64,000 nucleotides of DNA from Aliiglaciecola sp041538045 (GCF_041538045.1 NZ_JBGOSE010000005.1:124001-188000); one strand, 5' to 3'. Positions 18,053 to 27,422 are shown, counted from the first letter of the stretch. Translations and numbers: made by a program. Notes: generated from the letters alone by a model not told the origin.

Positions 18053-19255
18053 CTACGCCCGTTCTATTAACATTGCAATGCCTTGGCCGACACCAATACA
18101 CATTGTACATAAAGCATATTTTTGCTGAGTTTGCTGTAACTGGATAGCGGCTGTTTGCACCAAGCGTGCACCAGACATGCCCAGAGGGTGCCCTAGTGCA
18201 ATCACACCGCCATTGGGATTAATGCGGTCATCATCATCTTGTAATCCGAGTTCGCGAATACAGGCCAAACCTTGGGCTGCAAAAGCTTCATTTAATTCAA
18301 TTACCCCGATATCCTCAAGTTTAACTTTGCTTCGTGAAAGCAGTTTTTTTACTGCATTCACAGGTCCAATTCCCATATAGGCTGGCTCGACCCCTGCCGT
18401 TGCCATACCTATTACACGTGCCACAGGCTGCAAGTCATAGGAATTAACCGCGTGTTCACTGGCGACAATCATCGCAGCTGCACCATCGTTAATGCCTGAA
18501 GCATTACCCGCGGTAACACTGCCATTCTCACGAAACGGCGTTTTTAATTTGCCTAAAGCGTCTAAGGTCGTGTCTGGGCGTAAATGCTCATCTTCTAATA
18601 TTTGTACAGCATCGCCACGTCTAGGTTGGTAAACAATAGGCGTGATTTCTTTGGCAAACCGGCCTTCAAGCCTAGCACGTTGGGCTTTTTGCTGAGATGC
18701 GTAAGCAAACACATCTTGGTCATGACGAGAGATTTTATAACGTTCAGCCACGTTTTCCGCAGTTTGCGGCATGGTTTCTGTGCCATAAAGACGGTCGAGT
18801 TGTGGATTCACAAACCGCCATCCCATGGTGGTATCTTCCATCTTCTGAGCCCGATCGTATGGATTGCTAGCCTTTCCCATCACGAAGGGAGCGCGGGACA
18901 TGGATTCTACGCCGCCAGCCAGATAAATATCGGCTTGGTTGCTGGCAATGGATCTAAATGCTGTCCCTATGGCATCCATACCCGAACCACATAAGCGGTT
19001 AACGGTGGCTGCGGGCACGTCAACGGGTAAACCCGCCAGTAGGGTAGACATGCGAGCCACGTTACGGTTGTCTTCTCCGGCTTGATTCGCACAACCAAAA
19101 ATAGCGTCGTCGATGCAGGCGGTATCAAGCTTAGGTGTGTCAGCTATCACCGCTTTAATCACTTGCGCTAGCATGTCGTCGGGTCTAACTTTTGCCAAAG
19201 CGCCACCGTAACGGCCTATGGCTGAGCGTTTTGGAGAACAAATAAATGCCGACAT
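18053..19255 (-). CDS. pcaF: 3-oxoadipyl-CoA thiolase
   Basis: Final step of the beta-ketoadipate pathway: 3-oxoadipyl-CoA plus CoA gives succinyl-CoA and acetyl-CoA. At 400 residues it has all thiolase residues: acyl-binding Cys in VNRLCGSGMDAIG (about residue 90), His in GGVIALGHPLGMSGAR (about 356), and the second Cys in CTMCIGVGQG (about 386). The N-terminus CSPKRSAIGRYGGALAKVR is typical of PcaF rather than acetyl-CoA acetyltransferase. Its ATG shares one base with the catJ stop codon, so translation is coupled. Confidence 0.93.
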   Translation of the reverse strand: MSAFICSPKRSAIGRYGGALAKVRPDDMLAQVIKAVIADTPKLDTACIDDAIFGCANQAGEDNRNVARMSTLLAGLPVDVPAATVNRLCGSGMDAIGTAFRSIASNQADIYLAGGVESMSRAPFVMGKASNPYDRAQKMEDTTMGWRFVNPQLDRLYGTETMPQTAENVAERYKISRHDQDVFAYASQQKAQRARLEGRFAKEITPIVYQPRRGDAVQILEDEHLRPDTTLDALGKLKTPFRENGSVTAGNASGINDGAAAMIVASEHAVNSYDLQPVARVIGMATAGVEPAYMGIGPVNAVKKLLSRSKVKLEDIGVIELNEAFAAQGLACIRELGLQDDDDRINPNGGVIALGHPLGMSGARLVQTAAIQLQQTQQKYALCTMCIGVGQGIAMLIERA

Positions 19256-20073
19256 TAGACTTCTCCTTGGGCTGAGTGAGCACGAGCGGTTTTATCTTTT
19301 AGTTTGCGTAACACATCCAATTCTTGTTCGTTAGGTGACGGGGTGGTTGTGAGTTCACGGGAAAATTTAATCGGCCAACCAGTAGCCCCTATAACTTGTT
19401 CTTCGGTTACACCAGGATGCAGGCTTACAACCACTAATTCTTTTGTATCAGGATCCGGTTTAAGAATACATAAATCAGTGATCACAACAGTGGGGCCTCG
19501 ACCAATTTGAGGGTGCTGATCCCGTACCTTGCCGTCACGGCCAAAGCCTACAGTAGTAACAAAGTCCACTTGTTCTACAAAGGTACGAGTAGAGTGTTTT
19601 ACAGTAATAAAAACTTCTTTTGCGTTGGTGGATATTTCAGGGGCACCGCCACCGCCAGGTAATCGCACCTTAGGGTTAGCGTAACTTGTCTTACCTTGTT
19701 TTGTGCTTGCGCCATCATTTGCGGCTATCACTGTGGTATTCAAGTTTGCGTATTTATCAATTTGCGCTGTGCCTAAAAATCCCACATCAATATGGCCGCC
19801 TTGCAACCAATAGCGAAACATCTCTGGCACAGATACTGTGGTTAACGCCGATTCACATAGCTCACCGTCACCAATGGATAGAGGTAAAATTTCCGGTTTA
19901 GTTTGGATTGTGCCTGATTCATAAATTAGGGTAATGTCTGGCGCATGGGTCATGCGTGCCACGTTGGCCGCTTCACTAGGTAAACCTATGCCTACAAAAC
20001 AGGTCATATTATTAGACAGCGCACGGGCTGCAGTCACTGTCATCATTTCAGCTGGGGTATAATTGGCAGTCAT
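19255..20073 (-). CDS. catJ: 3-oxoadipate CoA-transferase, beta subunit
   Basis: With the alpha subunit it moves CoA from succinyl-CoA to 3-oxoadipate. The 272-residue class I CoA-transferase subunit shows FVGIGLPSEAAN near the N-terminus, the catalytic Glu in LIYESGTI (about residue 51), and PGGGGAPEISTNAKEVFI. The ESG form of the active-site motif and the length of about 270 residues match the CatJ branch rather than the shorter PcaJ. It starts one base after catI and overlaps pcaF by one base. Confidence 0.9.
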   Translation of the reverse strand: MTANYTPAEMMTVTAARALSNNMTCFVGIGLPSEAANVARMTHAPDITLIYESGTIQTKPEILPLSIGDGELCESALTTVSVPEMFRYWLQGGHIDVGFLGTAQIDKYANLNTTVIAANDGASTKQGKTSYANPKVRLPGGGGAPEISTNAKEVFITVKHSTRTFVEQVDFVTTVGFGRDGKVRDQHPQIGRGPTVVITDLCILKPDPDTKELVVVSLHPGVTEEQVIGATGWPIKFSRELTTTPSPNEQELDVLRKLKDKTARAHSAQGEV

Positions 20074-20074
20074 A

Positions 20075-20926
20075 TTAGTTTGCTCCCGTTTGCAGAATTT
20101 CGTCTTCTAACCATTGATTGAAACGTGCTCTGTCTCTGCTGATAGCATCCCAATCTAGATAATATTGGTTGTCACGTTGATAGTAGCCATGGGCGTAGGA
20201 AGGGTGGGCACCTTTAGGTGCAACCGCAATATGATTGATGGTCCACCCAGGCAAAACGCAAGAATTTGGGCCTGCATTGAGGTCATCTACGATTTCTTCA
20301 ACGGTTACTATGCTGCATTTTGAGCTTAAAACGACCTCTTTTTGCACTCCCACAATGCCTTCAATTAACACATTGCCTTGGCGATCGGCTTTTTGTGCAT
20401 GGATAATACCGACGTCAGGTTTTATGGCTGGAACGCAAGCTAGTTCTTCCCCAGTAAATGGACATTTCACAGAAGAGATGGCGTCATTCACATCGGGCAA
20501 TTCACTACCAATATATCCTCGAAATACCGCCATCGGTAGACCCGCGGCTCCGGCTTCATAGGCATTGGCCATAGCGGCATGGCTATGTTCAACAGACTCT
20601 AGGGCATGTGGATAATCATTTTGGAATGCATCTCGTAGACGATGCAATGAGCCTACGCCTGGATTACCACCCCATGAAAAAATCAATTTCTTAGCGCAGC
20701 CAGCTCCCACTAATTGGTCATAAATCAAATCCGGCGTCATTCTCACAAGGGTCAGATCGCGCTTTTTCTGACGAATAATCTCGTGCCCAGCGGCGAATGG
20801 AATTAGATGGGTAAAGCCTTCTAAAGCAAGGGTATCGCCATCGTTAACAGATTCAGATATTGCTTGTTGGAGTGAATTGAAAATAGCCACTTTTGCCTCT
20901 TGTTCGTTATGCAAACATTTATTCAA
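20075..20926 (-). CDS. catI: 3-oxoadipate CoA-transferase, alpha subunit
   Basis: Partner of CatJ, 283 residues. It has the alpha-subunit features GDTLALEGFTHLIPFAAGHEIIRQ near residue 35-58 and FSWGGNPGVGSLHRLRDA (about 95-112), which form the CoA-binding side. It is first in the catI-catJ-pcaF-pcaD operon, whose promoter must lie in the 187-base gap shared with the divergent IclR regulator. CatI rather than PcaI is chosen for its length and for the adjacent catechol genes. Confidence 0.9.
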   Translation of the reverse strand: MNKCLHNEQEAKVAIFNSLQQAISESVNDGDTLALEGFTHLIPFAAGHEIIRQKKRDLTLVRMTPDLIYDQLVGAGCAKKLIFSWGGNPGVGSLHRLRDAFQNDYPHALESVEHSHAAMANAYEAGAAGLPMAVFRGYIGSELPDVNDAISSVKCPFTGEELACVPAIKPDVGIIHAQKADRQGNVLIEGIVGVQKEVVLSSKCSIVTVEEIVDDLNAGPNSCVLPGWTINHIAVAPKGAHPSYAHGYYQRDNQYYLDWDAISRDRARFNQWLEDEILQTGAN

Positions 20927-21113
20927 TATGCGAACAATGTAATGTATACTCCTTAAATCGTCAAGTTCTAGCTGTGCACTTGATCATTCAAAACCGGTTA
21001 GAATATTGATAAAAAGGGTTTTAATTGTCTGAATTAGATAGAATGTTCTAAGCTCAAAAATTAAATCAACGTGCCTAGTTAGGTGGATGAAGAAAACCTA
21101 GCCCATCAAAAAC
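20927..21113. promoter_or_regulatory. Divergent promoter region, catIJ-pcaFD / IclR regulator
   Basis: AT-rich gap between two divergent units. Near 20925-20940 the minus strand reads TTGTTCGCATATTG, reminiscent of the TTCG-centred boxes bound by PcaR/PcaU-type IclR regulators. The site is not a full palindrome, so this is a tentative operator assignment. Confidence 0.35.
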
Positions 21114-21914
21114 GTGGCGAATAAAGAAAAAGCGATGAATGACGAAAAAATATCAGTAGATAATCGAGATTATGTGGGGGCTTTGGCGTCAGGTCTAGAA
21201 GTGTTGAGCGCCTTTGATGTGCAACATAAAAAAATGACCTTGTCAGAAGTCGCACAGATTACCGGTATGGATCGGGCAAAAGCTCGCAGGCTTTTATTAA
21301 CCCTCCATGCGTTAGGATATATTGCCAAAGATGGCCGTGAGTTTAGGTTAACACCTAAAGTATTGCGTCTTGGTTATGCCTTTAATGCCAGCAATGATCA
21401 TTTGGATGTGGTGCAGCACTATTTACAATCGGTCACATCAGAGTTGGGAGAGTCGTGCTCGTTGTCCATACTCGATAACGATGAAATCATTTATTTAGTC
21501 CGCTCTTCCGCTGCCCATCGATTAATGTCTATTAATATTACCCCAGGCACCAGATTACCGGCAGCTTACACTTCTATGGGAAGAGTGTTACTTGCTCAGT
21601 TATCAGCAGCAGAGCAAAAAGACTGGCTAGCCAGAGCACAACTGCAAGAACATACCGACAATAGTATCGTTGATAAAAACCGCTTTATTAACATGCTCAA
21701 AGACGTCAAACAACAAGGTTTTTGTGTGGTTGATCAAGAATTAGAATTGGGACTCAGATCGATTGCTGTTCCAGTATTTGATTATAAAGGCAAACTCCTT
21801 GGTGCCGCAAACATTAGTACCAATTCCCTTCGGGTGTCTATGCAAAGCTTAATTGATAAGTACCTTCCGGCGTTACAAGACGCGGCAAAATCCATTACTG
21901 CCCATGCGAAATAA
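21114..21914 (+). CDS. IclR family regulator of the beta-ketoadipate operon (PcaR/CatR-like)
   Basis: The GTG at 21114 gives 266 residues; an ATG at 21135 (MNDEKIS) is an equally plausible start. An N-terminal winged helix (about residues 22-85) includes GLEVLSAFD, SEVAQITGMDRAKARRLLLTL and a wing rich in basic residues. The C-terminal IclR ligand domain includes TPGTRLPAAYTSMGRVLLA and QELELGLRSIAVPVFD. Those blocks are typical of PcaR/PcaU/CatR regulators that respond to 3-oxoadipate or protocatechuate. It is divergent from catI, so it most likely activates the catIJ-pcaFD operon. Confidence 0.88.
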   Translation: MANKEKAMNDEKISVDNRDYVGALASGLEVLSAFDVQHKKMTLSEVAQITGMDRAKARRLLLTLHALGYIAKDGREFRLTPKVLRLGYAFNASNDHLDVVQHYLQSVTSELGESCSLSILDNDEIIYLVRSSAAHRLMSINITPGTRLPAAYTSMGRVLLAQLSAAEQKDWLARAQLQEHTDNSIVDKNRFINMLKDVKQQGFCVVDQELELGLRSIAVPVFDYKGKLLGAANISTNSLRVSMQSLIDKYLPALQDAAKSITAHAK

Positions 21915-21978
21915 GCGCTTGTTAGTATAAAACTTTGCACTTATATCACTTGTATAAGTTTGTATAAGTTTGTTTAAG

Positions 21979-22881
21979 TTAGCTTGAGCGCTCGCTTTTT
22001 TGCTTTTCAACCAACTCATCGAGAATGGCGGTGGCGGTTTGCATTATGTCGTTGTAAGGCTCTTTTCGTCTGCTGCAAATTACCGGGCTGGTAATGGTTT
22101 TATCTTCCAGTTGAACAAACACAACATCATCTCGAGTTAGACGATTCACCTGCTGGGGTACCAATGCTACGCCCATTTCGGCAGCCACTAACGCCAATGC
22201 GGTTTGAATATCGTTTACCTGTTGTGCAATGCGCACGTCTAACCCATTTCGAGCAAATAAATCGATGCAAATGTCTGCAAAATTAGGGCTTTGACCTGCC
22301 GGATATAAAATCATTGGCAGTTTTGCCAACTCAGCCATAGTTAAGGTTTTAGCAGCTAAGGGATGTTCCTTGTGCATTGCCACTAACATGGGTTCTTGAA
22401 ATAGAATGGATTGTTCTATTTCCGGATCATTAATATAAATGCGGCCCAAACCTATATCTATTTTACCGGCCTTTAATGCATCCAATTGGTCGCGAGTTTT
22501 GAGTTCATACAAAATCACCTCAGCATTGGTATTTTGCCGCAACCTTCTAACCATAGTGGGAAACTGTCCATAAAAAACCGAAGGCACAAAGCCAATTCCA
22601 AATACGGTTTTACCACTTTGAGCAACGCGGCGGGTATCTTCAATGGTGACCGATACCTTAGATAGAATCTGTTTAGCATGTTGCCAAAAGTACTGACCAG
22701 CCGGAGTTAAGGTCAACCCTCGGGGATGACGGTCGAACAAGATGACCCCTATTTCTTCCTCTAACTGTTTGATTTGTCTGGTTAAAGGTGGTTGCGCAAT
22801 AAACAGTTTTTTGGCCGCATTGGTTAAGTTCAACTCTTCTGCAACAGCACAAAAATAACGTAAATGCCTTAACTCCATCAT
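21979..22881 (-). CDS. catR: LysR family regulator CatR/BenM type
   Basis: Muconate-responsive activator of catBCA. The 300-residue LysR protein begins MELRHLRYFCAVAEELN, the canonical CatR/BenM/CatM start, with the winged helix at residues 1-65 (IAQPPLTRQIKQLEEEIGV). The effector domain contains GFVPSVFYGQFP. Two adjacent ATGs (22881, 22878) are possible; GGAGG lies only one and four bases away, closer than usual, and the site overlaps a palindrome. It is divergent from catB with a 99-base gap, the standard arrangement for a LysR regulator and its target. Confidence 0.92.
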   Translation of the reverse strand: MMELRHLRYFCAVAEELNLTNAAKKLFIAQPPLTRQIKQLEEEIGVILFDRHPRGLTLTPAGQYFWQHAKQILSKVSVTIEDTRRVAQSGKTVFGIGFVPSVFYGQFPTMVRRLRQNTNAEVILYELKTRDQLDALKAGKIDIGLGRIYINDPEIEQSILFQEPMLVAMHKEHPLAAKTLTMAELAKLPMILYPAGQSPNFADICIDLFARNGLDVRIAQQVNDIQTALALVAAEMGVALVPQQVNRLTRDDVVFVQLEDKTITSPVICSRRKEPYNDIMQTATAILDELVEKQKSERSS

Positions 22882-22980
22882 ACCTCCAAGGTATTGCTTA
22901 CGACTAATTCAATATTGGTAACGACACAAAATAGCATTTAAATTAAACAAACTTTAACTGCAAGGTAACATATTTCTAAC
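22880..22980. promoter_or_regulatory. catR-catB divergent control region
   Basis: ATACC (22880-22884), five bases, GGTAT (22890-22894): a perfect dyad similar to the ATAC-N7-GTAT box of CatR/BenM regulators. It overlaps the catR ribosome site and start, which would suit autorepression. The remaining gap to 22980 should contain the catB promoter. Only the palindrome is seen directly; binding is inferred. Confidence 0.5.
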
Positions 22981-24096
22981 ATGAGCAAGATTACAAGTAT
23001 CAACACTTTTATTGTGGACATTCCGACAATAAGGCCACATAAATTGTCGATGACGTCGATGTCGGTACAATCTATGGTAATTGTGCGCATTAATGATGAT
23101 AACGGTCTTGAGGGGATCGGTGAAGGCACTACTATTGGCGGATTAGCCTATGGTCCTGAAAGCCCAGAAAGCATAAAAACTAATATCGACAAGTACATTG
23201 CCCCTCTAGTTCTGAACAAACCTATCACTAGCATAAATGCCTTTATGCAAGATCTTAATCAATCTGTTCGCGGAAATTATATTGCAAAATCGGCAGTAGA
23301 AACAGCCTTACTCGACTTACGAGGAAAGCAATTAGGCGTACCTGTTTCCGAATTACTCGGCGGAGCTTGCCATCAAAAACTAGATTGCCTTTGGGTGCTG
23401 GCTTCCGGTGATACTGAAAAAGATATCGCCGAAGCGCAAAAAATGATTGAACTAAAAAGGCATTGTCATTTTAAGGTGAAAATTGGCGCTAGGGCTGTGG
23501 CAGAAGATGTTGCCCACGTCAAAGCAGTAAAACAAGCCCTTGGTCGTGATATCAGTATTCGTGTAGATGTTAATCAAGCATGGAATGAAATTAACGCCGT
23601 GAAGGGGATGCAAGCGCTACAAGATGCTGGCATTGAATTGGTAGAACAGCCAACACCAGCAAAAGACTATGCGGCTTTGGTTAGACTTTCTGAGAAATTC
23701 AATATCCCAATTCTGGCCGATGAATCAATTGCCGATAAACATGACGCTTATATCTTAGCAAAGCAAGGTTTCGCTGGTTCTGTGGCACTGAAAATAGCCA
23801 AAGCAGGTGGGCTAAAAGGCGCACTTGATGTTGCCGTAGTTTGCGCCGCTGCCGGTATTGATGTGTATGGTGGCACCTTATTGGAAGGTTCGATAGGCAC
23901 TGCCGCAGCATTACACGCATGGTCAACGGTACCTAATATGCAGTTTGGGACGGAGATGTTCGGCCCACTACTACTCAAAGATGATTTTATCAAAACTCCC
24001 CTTAAGTACCGCGATTTTGGTGTCGAAATCCCAACTTTGCCAGGTTTAGGGTTAGAGATAGACGAAGACAAATTCACTCAATATGTGCGCAAGTAG
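22981..24096 (+). CDS. catB: Muconate cycloisomerase
   Basis: Converts cis,cis-muconate to muconolactone, second step of the catechol ortho route. At 371 residues this enolase-superfamily member has the MLE-subgroup residues in order. The catalytic KxK is in HFKVKIGAR (about residues 161-169), the metal ligand Asp in RVDVNQAW (about 198), Glu in VEQPTP (about 224), and Asp-Glu in ILADESIA (about 249). The second-half Lys is in SVALKIAKAGG (about 273). It is followed by catC after 15 bases. Confidence 0.95.
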   Translation: MSKITSINTFIVDIPTIRPHKLSMTSMSVQSMVIVRINDDNGLEGIGEGTTIGGLAYGPESPESIKTNIDKYIAPLVLNKPITSINAFMQDLNQSVRGNYIAKSAVETALLDLRGKQLGVPVSELLGGACHQKLDCLWVLASGDTEKDIAEAQKMIELKRHCHFKVKIGARAVAEDVAHVKAVKQALGRDISIRVDVNQAWNEINAVKGMQALQDAGIELVEQPTPAKDYAALVRLSEKFNIPILADESIADKHDAYILAKQGFAGSVALKIAKAGGLKGALDVAVVCAAAGIDVYGGTLLEGSIGTAAALHAWSTVPNMQFGTEMFGPLLLKDDFIKTPLKYRDFGVEIPTLPGLGLEIDEDKFTQYVRK

Positions 24097-24111
24097 CGCG
24101 AGGATACAAAT

Positions 24112-24390
24112 ATGCTATTTCAAGTAAATATGACCGTAATTCCACCAAAAGATATGCCTAAAGAGCAATTTGATGAAATAAAAGCAACAGAAAAAAAATA
24201 TGCCGAGCAGCTACAGCAGCAAGGCATTTGGAAGCACCTTTGGCGCGTTGTAGGGCAATATGCCAATGTTAGTATTTTTGACGTAAAAGATAACGCACAC
24301 CTCCACGAGATTTTGATGGGGCTTCCTTTATATCCCTACATGGAAATGACAGTGACCCCTCTGTGTAGTCACCCATCTTCCATAAATTAA
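24112..24390 (+). CDS. catC: Muconolactone delta-isomerase
   Basis: Small 92-residue enzyme that isomerises muconolactone to 3-oxoadipate enol-lactone. The sequence MLFQVNMTVIPPKDMP, IWKHLWRVVGQYANVSIFD and LPLYPYMEMTVTPL is the standard CatC pattern, including the catalytic Glu in the N-terminal helix (EFD-like region, here EQFDEIKATEK). Sits between catB and catA in the catBCA order found in Pseudomonas. Confidence 0.96.
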   Translation: MLFQVNMTVIPPKDMPKEQFDEIKATEKKYAEQLQQQGIWKHLWRVVGQYANVSIFDVKDNAHLHEILMGLPLYPYMEMTVTPLCSHPSSIN

Positions 24391-24421
24391 TCATAATCAA
24401 TTAGCGTACTTGGAGATTTTT

Positions 24422-25357
24422 ATGAGCGTTAAAACAATGCAAACAGAAGCAGTACAAGCTCTATTAAAAAAGGCGGCGGGCCTAGATAAAGAAGGCGGCA
24501 ACCCCCGTTTCAAAACCATAATGCATAGATTTTTATCAGACATTTATCAAATGATAGAAGACTTGGACATTACCCCAGAAGAGTTTTGGCAAGGCGCTAA
24601 TTACTTAAATGAGTTAGGTACAAACAAAGAAGCGGTATTGTTAGCGCCAGGTCTTGGATTCGACCACTATTTAGATATTCGCGAAGATGCAAAAGATGAG
24701 TTAGCTGGTATTGCTGGTGGCACACCACGGACAATCGAAGGGCCACTTTACGTAGAAGGTGCACCTATTATCCAACAAGGCGAAAAAATGGATGATGGTA
24801 AAACACCAGGCCAAGAAATGTTGCTACATGGTCGTGTTACCGATGAAGAAGGAAACCCAATCGCCGATGCAATGGTCGATATCTGGCATGCAGATACGAA
24901 GGGCGCTTATTCATATTTTGATCCAAGCCAAAGTGAATTTAACTTACGTCGCAGAATTCGTACCGACAAAGATGGGAAGTATGTTGTGCGCTCAATCGTG
25001 CCAAGTGGGTACGGATGCCCTCCAGGCGGATCTACCATGAAAGTGCTTGAAAACTTAGGTCGCCACGGCAACAGACCTGCTCACATTCACTACTTTGTAT
25101 CTAAACCTAACTTTAAACACCTTACCTCGCAAATTAATTTAGCCGGTGATGAATACACCTATGACGACTTCGCTTTCGCCACACGTGACGAACTGGTTGT
25201 TGATGCAAATCCGGTTAATAATGCCAAACTTATTAGTGAACATGGTTTTGCCAAAGAATACCTAGATGTTGAATTTAACATCGAACTTGTTAAAACCACT
25301 GAAGAATCAATCCAGCAAGCCCATCCTCGTGCCCGAGTATCCTTAGAACAAGCATAA
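24422..25357 (+). CDS. catA: Catechol 1,2-dioxygenase
   Basis: Non-haem Fe(III) intradiol dioxygenase opening catechol to cis,cis-muconate. The ATG at 24422 (MSVKTMQTEAV) is chosen because GGAG lies six bases upstream; the longer in-frame start overlaps that site. Of 311 residues, the N-terminal ~100 form the helical dimer zipper (FLSDIYQMIEDLDITPEEFW). The iron site includes Tyr in DTKGAYSYFDP and VPSGYGCPP, and the His pair in RPAHIHYFVS. No catechol-forming enzyme (benABCD, phenol hydroxylase) is in the window. A strong terminator follows. Confidence 0.96.
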   Translation: MSVKTMQTEAVQALLKKAAGLDKEGGNPRFKTIMHRFLSDIYQMIEDLDITPEEFWQGANYLNELGTNKEAVLLAPGLGFDHYLDIREDAKDELAGIAGGTPRTIEGPLYVEGAPIIQQGEKMDDGKTPGQEMLLHGRVTDEEGNPIADAMVDIWHADTKGAYSYFDPSQSEFNLRRRIRTDKDGKYVVRSIVPSGYGCPPGGSTMKVLENLGRHGNRPAHIHYFVSKPNFKHLTSQINLAGDEYTYDDFAFATRDELVVDANPVNNAKLISEHGFAKEYLDVEFNIELVKTTEESIQQAHPRARVSLEQA

Positions 25358-25426
25358 GTTTATTCTTTGGTGATGCAAAAAGTTTACGAAAAGAAGGTTA
25401 CTAAAGCCTCGGAATGTAAACGCATT

Positions 25427-25449
25427 GAGCCCATTTGGGCTCTTTTTTT
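25427..25449 (+). terminator. Terminator of catBCA
   Basis: Perfect 7-bp stem GAGCCCA / TGGGCTC with a 2-nt loop, followed by a 7-T run, 70 bases after the catA stop. The remainder of 25358-25690 holds no gene I can support. Confidence 0.92.
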
Positions 25450-25690
25450 ATATTTTTTGTAGATGCTTTAACCTATATGCCTTTTATTAAACGACTAGTT
25501 GCTCGTTAATCTCCTCTTCTAACTAATCTGCTTTATTTCACATTGATTGATGCAAAGGAGCGCTCTGTATTTATTGATTTGCGGCTGAGTGCTGTATCGC
25601 ACAGACTAGCGTCCATTAAAAGGTCAGTTTAGGGAGGAAACAACATAGCAGCCGCCTTGTTGAACAGAGTGTTATTCTTTGGAGCTTCTT

Positions 25691-26284
25691 TTGACTGCAT
25701 CCTCAATTATCCCAATCACCAATCATTTGATAGATTGTCTGTCGGAACAACAGCGTTACTGGTTCCAAACCCATAGTACACCGGTCGACTTAGTATTTGG
25801 GCAGGTGCTAAATGTAGTTGATAAACCGCCAAAATATGTCTATTTCCCAATCAGTGGATTCATTTCACTATTGACCATTATTTTAGATGAACCACCTTTA
25901 GAAATGGGGGTAATAGGCAATGAGGGGATGTTAGGTGCAACCATGGCGTTGCGCAATAATAATGCACCATTGCAAGCTATTGTGCAGGGAACGGGCAGTG
26001 CGTTAAGGATTAATGCTGTCATGTTTCGTCAATATCTTAAAAGCTGCCTTCCGTTGCAAAAATTATTGTTTAGATACCTCTACGTGTTAATCCAGCAACT
26101 GGCACAAACCGGTGCATGCAATAGTTTTCATGAGGTGCAACAACGTCTAGCCCGCTGGTTGTTGATGACCCAAGACCGTGCCCATAGCGATCATCTTCAG
26201 CTCACTCATCAGTTTTTGGCAAGCATGTTAGGTGTGCGTCGCAGTGCTGTTACTATCGCAGCAGGGATCATGCAGGTACCCTAG
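25691..26284 (+). pseudogene. Crp/Fnr-type regulator, 3' end cut off by an IS110 element
   Basis: A cyclic-nucleotide-binding-like beta-roll (KYVYFPISGFISLL, EMGVIGNEGMLGA, about residues 45-90), dimerisation helix and winged helix beginning LTHQFLASMLGVRRSAVT. A TTG at 25691, six bases after GGAG, is the best start. The winged helix stops at AAGIMQ and then runs into IS110 DNA with a stop after two codons. About 25-35 residues, including the wing, are lost, so DNA binding is probably abolished. It lacks the Fnr cysteines and the cAMP-contact pattern of Crp; its signal is unknown. Confidence 0.85.
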
Positions 26285-27422
26285 ATAAGCGTAATTTTGG
26301 GTTAACCTGCGGTAATACGACTTCCCGTGAGATAGCCCAGATATAGGCAATCATTTCTATGGCGATAGCAGTAACTACTACATTGTAGTGTTTACCTTTG
26401 TGCATCAGTCGTTGATATCGACGACACAATCTCAGTTGTGCTTGCCAAGCAATATCGGTGATAGGCTTGGGTAACCCCTCCTGTCGCTTTTGTAATTCTG
26501 TAGAAACGTTAGCTGTGTATCTATAGCTGTGAGCGCCTTCAATTAGTAGGCGTCTTGCTCGGCCATTACCACATTTAGTGATGGCACCTAAACGACGTTT
26601 TCCACCACTTGAATGTTCACTGGGTACTAATCCCACGTAGCTCATTAGTTTTCTGGGATGGTCAAAGCGATTTAAATCCCCTAATTCGGCTACTACACCG
26701 GTGGCAACTAATAATCTAACACCTCGCATGGCTTGTACTGCCTTGACGACAGGATAATATCGCCAGTTTTGCACTTGGTGTGCTAATTCATTATCCAATC
26801 GCTCCAACCGTCCAATACGCTCCGTGATAGTTTGAATGCATTCTTGCAAAACGATTTGTTGTGCAGGATGGGGAAGCACTAACTCGGTAAGCCAGCGTAT
26901 ATGTGCTAAAGACCAATTATCTTTGGTTTTACAATTAATATTGTTGCGCAGCAACATCGCTTTTAATTGATATTTTGCGTCCTTTAAATCCTTCATTGCC
27001 ACTTCACGAGCACGAGATAGATCTCGTACCGCTTCATCTTCTGGCTCTGGTACATAAATGGCAGTGAGATCTTCCGATTTAAGTAATTTAGCTAACATCA
27101 TAGCGTCGCGTTTATCGGTTTTGACTCTATCGCCAGGTTTCTTTGGAATAAGTGACGGTGCGACCACATAACAACAGTGTCCAAGGCTGGTGAGCAAACG
27201 ATAAATCCAATATCCGCAAGGACCTGCTTCATACACAAAGTGCAAGGTTGCATCAGGATATTTAGACTCAAGCTGACGAGCTAATTTTTTGATAGCGAGT
27301 TTACTGTTTGACTGCCTACCTAAGTGAACGGGTTTAGCGCCACGTTGGTCTTCAATATAAGCAACTTCATTGAATTCTTTATGCGTATCTAAGCCAATAA
27401 AAAGTATGCTATGTTTATTCAT
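26268..27422 (-). CDS. IS110-family transposase (DEDD recombinase)
   Basis: The 384-residue frame is intact. The N-terminal RuvC-like DEDD domain shows GLDTHKE (first Asp about residue 11), FVYEAGPCGYWIYR (Glu about 64) and KTDKRDAMMLAKLL (two Asp about 103-106). The C-terminal Tnp20 domain carries MRGVRLLVATGVVAELGDL, the helix-hairpin-helix region and the conserved Ser in LVPSEHSSGGKRR. GGAGAT four bases before ATG 27422 provides a ribosome site. IS110 enzymes of this group are guided by a bridge RNA made from the element's non-coding end. Appears functional by sequence. The extreme C-terminus overlaps the flanking regulator fragment. Confidence 0.93.
   Translation of the reverse strand: MNKHSILFIGLDTHKEFNEVAYIEDQRGAKPVHLGRQSNSKLAIKKLARQLESKYPDATLHFVYEAGPCGYWIYRLLTSLGHCCYVVAPSLIPKKPGDRVKTDKRDAMMLAKLLKSEDLTAIYVPEPEDEAVRDLSRAREVAMKDLKDAKYQLKAMLLRNNINCKTKDNWSLAHIRWLTELVLPHPAQQIVLQECIQTITERIGRLERLDNELAHQVQNWRYYPVVKAVQAMRGVRLLVATGVVAELGDLNRFDHPRKLMSYVGLVPSEHSSGGKRRLGAITKCGNGRARRLLIEGAHSYRYTANVSTELQKRQEGLPKPITDIAWQAQLRLCRRYQRLMHKGKHYNVVVTAIAIEMIAYIWAISREVVLPQVNPKLRLSRVPA

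Noticed and set aside
18045..18110. Longer N-terminus for PcaD
   Set aside because: Would overlap the pcaF 3' end and adds Cys/Arg/His-rich residues not found in the family; the ATG at 18044 fits.
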